A stretch of 33,790 nt of DNA from Candidatus Saccharibacteria bacterium RIFCSPHIGHO2_12_FULL_41_12 (GTDB taxonomy: Bacteria > Patescibacteriota > Saccharimonadia > Saccharimonadales > 2-12-FULL-41-12), in NCBI GenBank assembly GCA_001790445.1, contig MGCQ01000009.1, forward strand, positions 1-33,790, given 5' to 3'. Positions 28,229-33,790 of this stretch are shown here, piece by piece; within the stretch, counting starts at the first letter, position 1; each line of letters begins with the position of its first letter. Position numbers and translations under genes: made by a program. A model generated the notes under the pieces. That model ran no database searches. It had not been told where the DNA came from and worked only from the letters and a program-made list of their open reading frames with translations.

Positions 28229-28235
28229 GGAACCA

Positions 28236-28673
28236 ATGAAAACAGTTATTGTCAGTGGCTTTTTTAACCCCCTGCACGGCGGACACTTGGACATGATTGA
28301 GTCAGCTCACGCGATGGGTGACAGATTGATAGTCATTGTTAATAATGATGTTCAGCAAGTGGCTAAGAAAGGCAAAGTTATATTAGATCAGGATAATCGT
28401 GCTCGGCTGATTGCTGCGCTACGTTTGGTTGACGAAGTTTTTATATCTGACGACCAAGACGCCACAGTAGTTGAAACTCTAGAGAGAGTCGCCAAAGAGT
28501 ACTCAGATGATGAACTAATCTTTGCCAACGGGGGGGATAGAGACTCTGTAAAAGTAGTACCAGAGACAGAAGTTTGTACAAAGTATAATATTGTCATGAA
28601 ATTTGGCGTTGGTGGTAACCACAAAGCTGATTCGTCGACTCGTATTAACCAAGCACTAGGTCATAAGAAATAA
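28236..28673 (+). CDS. Cytidylyltransferase/adenylyltransferase-like nucleotidyltransferase
   Basis: 'VIVSGFFNPLHGGHLDMIESAHAMGDRLIVIVNND' HxGH nucleotidyltransferase motif. Start reassigned from 28227 to 28236 because 28227 lies within the -10 box. Confidence 0.85.
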   Translation: MKTVIVSGFFNPLHGGHLDMIESAHAMGDRLIVIVNNDVQQVAKKGKVILDQDNRARLIAALRLVDEVFISDDQDATVVETLERVAKEYSDDELIFANGGDRDSVKVVPETEVCTKYNIVMKFGVGGNHKADSSTRINQALGHKK

Positions 28674-28696
28674 CGATGCGAAAAGAAGACAAATAA

Positions 28697-30052
28697 GTGT
28701 CAGATTTCAAAGTAGATGCATCAGTGTTCAAAGCCTATGACATTAGGGGGACTTACCCAGATCAAATAAACGAAGAACTCGCCTATAGAGTCGGTCGAGC
28801 TTTTGCGACATTTCTTAAGATTGACAAGGTGGTTGTTGGTCGCGATATGCGACTTTCTGGCCCAAAGATGTTCGACGCGCTCACGAAAGGCCTGATGGAT
28901 CAAGGTGTAGATGTTATTGATGTTGGCATGGTCAGCACTGATCAATATTATTTTGCCTGTGCCAAGCTGGGTCAACCAGGTGTTATGGTCACCGCTTCGC
29001 ATAACCCCGCAAATTACAATGGGTTTAAAATGGTCAAGAACATGCCTTATTTGCTCAGTGGTGACGAGGGAATCCAGGACATAAGACAAATAGTAGAAAA
29101 TGATAGTTACGCCGAATCTACAAAAAAGGGCAGCATGACCTCAAGAGATTTGAGTGAAGGTTTTGTTGAGCAAGTTCTGGGCATGGTAGATATCGAGAAA
29201 ATAGCTCCTTTAAAAGTGATTGCGGATACTTGCAATGGTATGGTTGGACCGATACTTCAGAGGATATTTGAGCACATACCGCAGGTAGAATTTACTGGCA
29301 TGTATTTAGAACCAGATGGGAGTATCCCAAATCATGGGCTAGATCCGCTTCAGCCAGAAAACAGAGAGGAACTCGAGAAAAAAGTAGTTGAAACAGGGGC
29401 AGATGTTGGTTTTGCCTTTGATGGTGACGGCGATAGATTCTTTACGATCGACGATAGAGGTAAATTTGTGGCGGGTGATTACATGACAGCATTTCTTGGG
29501 CAATATATGTTGGAGAAATATCCAGATTCAAAAATTTTGTATGATGTTAGAGCGTCTTGGGCGGTCCCAGATTTAATCACTAAAGCAGGAGGCACCCCAC
29601 TTATGGAGAGGGTTGGGCATTCTTTCATAAAAAAGAGAATGGCAGATGAGGGCGCTGTGTTTGCTGGTGAGGTGAGTGGGCACTATTACTTTAAGGACTT
29701 TTTTGGGGCTGATTCTGGCGTCATACCTGCGCTACTAGTACTAGAGATGTTATCTACAAAGAAGATAAAGTTGTCTGAACTTCTCAAACCGCTGGAAGCT
29801 GAGTATATAATTTCTGGAGAGATCAATAGTCGAATCGAAGGAGATGCTAAAGAAAAAATGCAGGAGTTAGCAGAAATATTTCGTGATGGGAAAATGGAAT
29901 GGCTAGACGGGGTGTCAGTCACGTATCCTGATTGGCATTTTAATGTGCGCTCATCAAATACAGAACCACTACTTAGGCTAAATTTAGAGGCAAAGTCATC
30001 AGAAAAGATGATAGAAAAAAGAGATCACCTGCTCGGTATCATAAGAGCCTAA
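28697..30052 (+). CDS. manB: Phosphomannomutase/phosphoglucomutase
   Basis: 'FKAYDIRGTYPDQI...GRDMRLSG...VTASHNPANYNGFKM...FAFDGDGDRFF...GEVSGHYYF'; GTG start. Confidence 0.93.
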   Translation: MSDFKVDASVFKAYDIRGTYPDQINEELAYRVGRAFATFLKIDKVVVGRDMRLSGPKMFDALTKGLMDQGVDVIDVGMVSTDQYYFACAKLGQPGVMVTASHNPANYNGFKMVKNMPYLLSGDEGIQDIRQIVENDSYAESTKKGSMTSRDLSEGFVEQVLGMVDIEKIAPLKVIADTCNGMVGPILQRIFEHIPQVEFTGMYLEPDGSIPNHGLDPLQPENREELEKKVVETGADVGFAFDGDGDRFFTIDDRGKFVAGDYMTAFLGQYMLEKYPDSKILYDVRASWAVPDLITKAGGTPLMERVGHSFIKKRMADEGAVFAGEVSGHYYFKDFFGADSGVIPALLVLEMLSTKKIKLSELLKPLEAEYIISGEINSRIEGDAKEKMQELAEIFRDGKMEWLDGVSVTYPDWHFNVRSSNTEPLLRLNLEAKSSEKMIEKRDHLLGIIRA

Positions 30053-30081
30053 AGAAGCTATTTGATGTATAATATTTGGAT

Positions 30082-31248
30082 ATGGCAAGAGTAAAGATTT
30101 CTGAATTTAGGGCGAAGAATTTGTTGAGCGGAACGCTCGGCTTCCAGTACACGGGGGTTAGTGTTGATTTGTCTCAAGATAATTCAGGGTTGAATTTAAC
30201 AGAGGGAAAACACGTAGTAAAGGTTGATCAAGCTGTCAAAAAGCGAAATAAACTCGGGCTGGTTAAATTAAATAGAACACCAGGAGAAGTACAAGAGGAT
30301 TTGAAGGATTTTGCCAGCCAAGGCTACAGCGGGGCACTAGTTGAGCCGTTTTTTGAACATGACCGTAAAGATGAGCATTTTGTGGCCATGCAGTTAACAG
30401 ATAAAGGCATCGAATTACAATATTCCCCCCAAGGTGGTGTGGAGATCGAAGAGAACAAAGACAGTCTTCAGAGTTGCTTGTTCTCATCTGGTAGCGACGG
30501 GAGCTCCAACACGACAGATTTAAATACAGCAGTTGTTCAGAAACTATTTGATTGTTTTGAGCAAAATCAAATGACCTATCTTGAGATCAATCCGCTGGTG
30601 ATTCAAGGCACTTTGGTAACACCGCTAGATGCAGCCGTTGAGGTAGATTCTGCGGAGGAATTTGGCACCAAAGACTGGTCTGCCCTAGATTATCGAAGCC
30701 CAAAGAAAGAGCTTCAACCGGCGGAAGCAGCGGTTGAAGAGCTGGCTAGCAAAACTCCGGCTTCACTGGTGTTGAAAGTGTTAAATTCTAACGGCAATCT
30801 ATTTTTGTTACTATCGGGTGGCGGAGCAAGTGTGGTGATTTTGGACGAGATAGCAACGCTTGCCGACAAGGACGCTATTGGCAACTATGGCGAATACAGT
30901 GGCAACCCGAATGAGGAAGATACCTATCTGTACACCAAGCAAGTTATCAAACTCATGTTGGACTCAAAGGCGACCAAAAAAGCACTACTCATCGCAGGGG
31001 GTGTGGCCAACTTTACAGATGTAGCCAAGACTTTCAAAGGGATAATTCGGGCGCTAGATGATAATATTGATCAGCTTAAAGCACAAAATATCCATGTAGT
31101 AGTACGTAGAGGTGGCCCTAATCAGAAACAAGGCCTGGAACTTATGAGAAATTATCTACAGTCCAAAGGTCTCAAATCGCAAGTCTATGGCACGGAAATG
31201 TCGCTTGGCGGAGCCGTAAAGTCGATGGTAAGGGAGTTGGGGCTATGA
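30082..31248 (+). CDS. ATP-citrate lyase small (ATP-grasp/SCS-beta-like) subunit homolog
   Basis: 'VVKVDQAVKKRNKLGLVKLNRT', 'MTYLEINPLVI', 'SGGGASVVILDEIATL...NYGEYSGNPNEEDTYLYTKQVIKLM', 'VVVRRGGPNQKQGLELM' closely resemble the N-terminal half of ACLY. Confidence 0.85.
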   Translation: MARVKISEFRAKNLLSGTLGFQYTGVSVDLSQDNSGLNLTEGKHVVKVDQAVKKRNKLGLVKLNRTPGEVQEDLKDFASQGYSGALVEPFFEHDRKDEHFVAMQLTDKGIELQYSPQGGVEIEENKDSLQSCLFSSGSDGSSNTTDLNTAVVQKLFDCFEQNQMTYLEINPLVIQGTLVTPLDAAVEVDSAEEFGTKDWSALDYRSPKKELQPAEAAVEELASKTPASLVLKVLNSNGNLFLLLSGGGASVVILDEIATLADKDAIGNYGEYSGNPNEEDTYLYTKQVIKLMLDSKATKKALLIAGGVANFTDVAKTFKGIIRALDDNIDQLKAQNIHVVVRRGGPNQKQGLELMRNYLQSKGLKSQVYGTEMSLGGAVKSMVRELGL

Positions 31249-31331
31249 ATCACGTTAGAACTCTACAAGAACTGAGAATTATTCCGGATTTTAGCACCAT
31301 TCAATTGCAGTACGGAGTTCTAACGGGATGA
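31245..31331 (+). CDS. Candidate 28-aa microprotein between the two acl-like genes
   Basis: ATG at 31245 overlaps the upstream TGA (ATGA); TGA at 31329-31331 overlaps the downstream ATG at 31328 (ATGA). Translation: MNHVRTLQELRIIPDFSTIQLQYGVLTG. Confidence 0.5.
   Translation: MNHVRTLQELRIIPDFSTIQLQYGVLTG
31253..31325 (+). repeat. Perfect 11-bp inverted repeat upstream of the large acl-like subunit gene
   Basis: cgttagaactc 31253-31263 and gagttctaacg 31315-31325; the second arm ends 2 nt before ATG 31328. Confidence 0.8.
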
Positions 31332-33115
31332 ATATTGACAGCTTAAAACAGAAAAAAGAGATAGGAGCGGTTGTTTTTGGCAACCACGTGGGGATAATTC
31401 AGTCGACTCTTGATTTTGATTATCTTTCAGGCAAAAAGCGGCCAAGTATCCGCGCTGTAATCGGTGTACAACGAAACTATTTACGATATTTCTGGGGGAG
31501 CAAAGAGATTGCTTTGCCCGGCCATGTCTCACTGGACGAAATGTCAAAAGAGGCAAAAGAAGAAGTAGACTTATTCGCCGTAGCTCAGTCAGGACGGCGA
31601 GCAACTAGTGCCTGCGAGGAAGCTTTAGACCAATTACCTAATGTAGTAGGCGGGATGGTTTTTGCAGAAGGCGTGCCAGAGCGTAGCGCTCTAAAACTTC
31701 GGGACTTGGCACAGAAAAGTGGTGTATTTATTCTAGGACCTGCCAGCGTTGGGTTTTTAGTTTCCGGAGTATGCAAAATTGGGGCAATTGGCGGGACGCT
31801 TGCTTCGCAAATTGCAGGGTCTGGTATAACTAAGGCTGGTTTAACAGCTGTAGTGTCGACGTCTGGCGGCATGACAAATGAAATTATTAATGTGATTGCA
31901 GGATTTGGCGGGAGTGTATCTTTCGCTGGTGCAGTGGGTGGGGAGAGATACCCGATACTGGGGCCAGTTGAGCTAGTTGAACTTGCTATCAATGATGATG
32001 AAACAAAAAGCATCGTATTCTTTGGTGAGCTTGGGGGTAGAGACGAATATGAAATTGCCCAAGTCTACAAAAACTCTGGCACGACTAAGCCATTGATCTG
32101 TTATATCGCTGGGGAAGTTGCAGAAAGTTTTGAGTCAGCCCCGCAGTTTGGACATGCCAAGGCCATGGCACAAAGTGAGCAAGAGACCGCTTCAGCTAAA
32201 AAACAAGCTTTGTCAGAAGCTGGCGCAAAAGTTGCAGATAGTTTTAGCCATTTTGAACAATTAATTAAAAACTCAGTTGCCGGGGAGGCGAAAATGAACA
32301 ATAATAAGATTATGAATGACGACATTTCTGACCTAGAAAATAGAAAGCACGCAACTTTTGTCAATAATGTTTCGTCAGACAGTGGTGGCGACGTAACAAT
32401 TTTAGGTAAACCACTTATAGATTTTATTGAAAACAAATCTTTGAGCCAAGTCGCTTTGTCGATGTTTTTAGGCAAAGAACCAAAATCAGAGGAATTTGCG
32501 AGATTTTTTGATCTAAGTTTACGATTGCTCGTTGATCATGGGCCACAAGTATCGGGTGCAGTGAACACTATGGTTACAGCTAGGGCTGGCAGGGACTTAG
32601 GCAGCGGGCTGGCTTCGGGGCTTTTGACTATCGGGCCAAGATTTGGCGGAGCGATCAACGAGGCTGCGAAGAATTGGCTAGAGGCGGTGTCAAAGAACGA
32701 AAATCCACAGGATTTTGTAGAAAGATTTGCTTCCAAAAAAGTATATATTGCAGGTATCGGACACAAAAAATATCGGGTAGACAGCCCAGATCCAAGAGTG
32801 ACGAAGCTTTTGAGCGAATTTCAATCGGGGGAATATACTAATTTTGCTTTGGAAGTTCAAAAAATTACCACAACAAAAAAAGCCCAACTGATCTTGAACG
32901 TTGATGGACTGATCGCAGCACTTACTCTGGACATGCTAGAAAAAGAAGAAGGCTATTCGCCACAACAGCTAAGTGCGCTGATTGATACGGAATTTTTTAA
33001 TGCCATATTTGTCTATGCCAGGAGCGTTGGGTTTATTGCGCATTTCTTAGATCAAAAACGTCAAGACGAAGGACTTTTCCGCCTCCCTGACGACCAAATC
33101 ACCAGCCTAACTTAG
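31328..33115 (+). CDS. ATP-citrate lyase large subunit homolog (SCS-alpha + citryl-CoA lyase domains)
   Basis: 'VAGFGGSVSFAGAVGGERYP', 'QFGHAKAMAQSEQETASAKKQALSEAG', 'DHGPQVSGAVNTMVTARAGRDLGSGLASGLLTIGPRFGGAINEAA', 'GIGHKKYRVDSPDPRV', 'LILNVDGLIAAL', 'GFIAHFLDQKRQDEGLFR'. Confidence 0.88.
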   Translation: MNIDSLKQKKEIGAVVFGNHVGIIQSTLDFDYLSGKKRPSIRAVIGVQRNYLRYFWGSKEIALPGHVSLDEMSKEAKEEVDLFAVAQSGRRATSACEEALDQLPNVVGGMVFAEGVPERSALKLRDLAQKSGVFILGPASVGFLVSGVCKIGAIGGTLASQIAGSGITKAGLTAVVSTSGGMTNEIINVIAGFGGSVSFAGAVGGERYPILGPVELVELAINDDETKSIVFFGELGGRDEYEIAQVYKNSGTTKPLICYIAGEVAESFESAPQFGHAKAMAQSEQETASAKKQALSEAGAKVADSFSHFEQLIKNSVAGEAKMNNNKIMNDDISDLENRKHATFVNNVSSDSGGDVTILGKPLIDFIENKSLSQVALSMFLGKEPKSEEFARFFDLSLRLLVDHGPQVSGAVNTMVTARAGRDLGSGLASGLLTIGPRFGGAINEAAKNWLEAVSKNENPQDFVERFASKKVYIAGIGHKKYRVDSPDPRVTKLLSEFQSGEYTNFALEVQKITTTKKAQLILNVDGLIAALTLDMLEKEEGYSPQQLSALIDTEFFNAIFVYARSVGFIAHFLDQKRQDEGLFRLPDDQITSLT

Positions 33116-33130
33116 ATTAAATATGAAGAT

Positions 33131-33790
33131 TTAGGCGACTTGTTTTAGGTATTCTTTGAGATCTGCGGATATTTCCGGGTTTTTGAGGGCGAAATCTATG
33201 ACGGTTTTGATGTATTCTAATTTGCTACCACTATCGTAATATTTGCCGTTTTTGATTTCTAAGGCTTTGAAAGGTAACCCGTCATTGATCATTTGCTGAG
33301 TTGAGCTGTGAGTAGTAAATTCACCAGATTTGGGATCAAATTCTTTGTTTGCTTTATTGAGATAACTAAAGATTTCTGGAGTAAATAAATAGCCACTGAC
33401 GCTAGCGATGTCAGATGGTGCGTTATCTTTGCCGGGTTTTTCGACAATGCTGGCTAGATCATACACTCCGTCGCCAGTTTGTGTGCCACTGGCATAACCA
33501 TATCTGTCGTAATCTTCTGGTTTGTTGGCTTTGACGCAGGACGCTATGGATGCGCCTGTCTGGTTGTATAGATCGACCATTTGTTTGAACCTGGATGGTG
33601 TGGCTACAAAGAAATCATCAGCAAAAGTGTAGATAAATGGTTCGTCGCCTATGATGTGCTCTGCGTTGAGAACTGGTGTGCCATTACCGTGGTGACCCTT
33701 TTGGCGGATGTAGATAAAGTTGGCGAGATTACTGACAGCGTTGATTAGTTCTAACTCTTTTGTTTTGCCAGACTTAGTTAATTTCTCTAC
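33131..33790 (-). CDS. galU: UTP-glucose-1-phosphate uridylyltransferase (GalU), 5' end beyond the window
   Basis: The frame is open to the window edge: '...NFIYIRQKGHHGNGTPVLNAEHIIGDEPFIYTFADDFF...' continuing into the listed ORF. GalU-like arrangement. Confidence 0.85.
   Translation of the reverse strand, partial: VEKLTKSGKTKELELINAVSNLANFIYIRQKGHHGNGTPVLNAEHIIGDEPFIYTFADDFFVATPSRFKQMVDLYNQTGASIASCVKANKPEDYDRYGYASGTQTGDGVYDLASIVEKPGKDNAPSDIASVSGYLFTPEIFSYLNKANKEFDPKSGEFTTHSSTQQMINDGLPFKALEIKNGKYYDSGSKLEYIKTVIDFALKNPEISADLKEYLKQVA

Noticed and set aside
28227-28235. Start codon at 28227 for the nucleotidyltransferase
   Set aside because: The ATG lies within the TATAAT box; MKTVIVSGFFNP at 28236 fits the family N-terminus and the promoter spacing.
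1-33790. tRNA/rRNA genes, CRISPR arrays, transposase or integrase genes
   Set aside because: Looked for and found none that could be supported from the sequence.

Overview
This window is an AT-rich bacterial segment using the standard code. It looks CPR/Saccharibacteria-like, but that is inferred from gene content and protein style and was not tested. It is dominated by a cell-surface glycan locus. From left to right:
- three membrane-anchored proteins of unknown function;
- an antitoxin/PIN-toxin pair with a doubled palindromic operator;
- two orphan genes in a region with short direct repeats and a duplicated promoter plus gene start;
- an O-antigen ligase/polymerase-like protein;
- a Wzm/Wzt ABC exporter with GT2 glycosyltransferases;
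- a secreted protein with five exact-period 168-bp repeats;
- a GT-C-like membrane protein with an SMR-type transporter;
- a WbuB/FnlC/FnlB/FnlA (UDP-L-FucNAc) block;
- DUF218, DUF2304 and a polyprenyl-phosphate-sugar-synthase-like GT2;
- rmlA/D/C/B;
- a cytidylyltransferase-like protein and a phosphomannomutase;
- a two-subunit ATP-citrate-lyase-like operon;
- a partial GalU.
The observations I rate highest are: (i) -10 boxes placed 5-9 nt before the start codons of about a dozen genes, implying widespread leaderless transcripts; (ii) a 28-codon ORF tied by ATGA overlaps at both ends between the two acl-like genes, inside a perfect inverted repeat; (iii) a 60-codon leaderless ORF ATGA-coupled to rmlB with mutually exclusive hairpins; (iv) the duplicated promoter and gene start flanking two orphan genes. 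I ran no searches. Family calls come from recognisable motifs in the translations.
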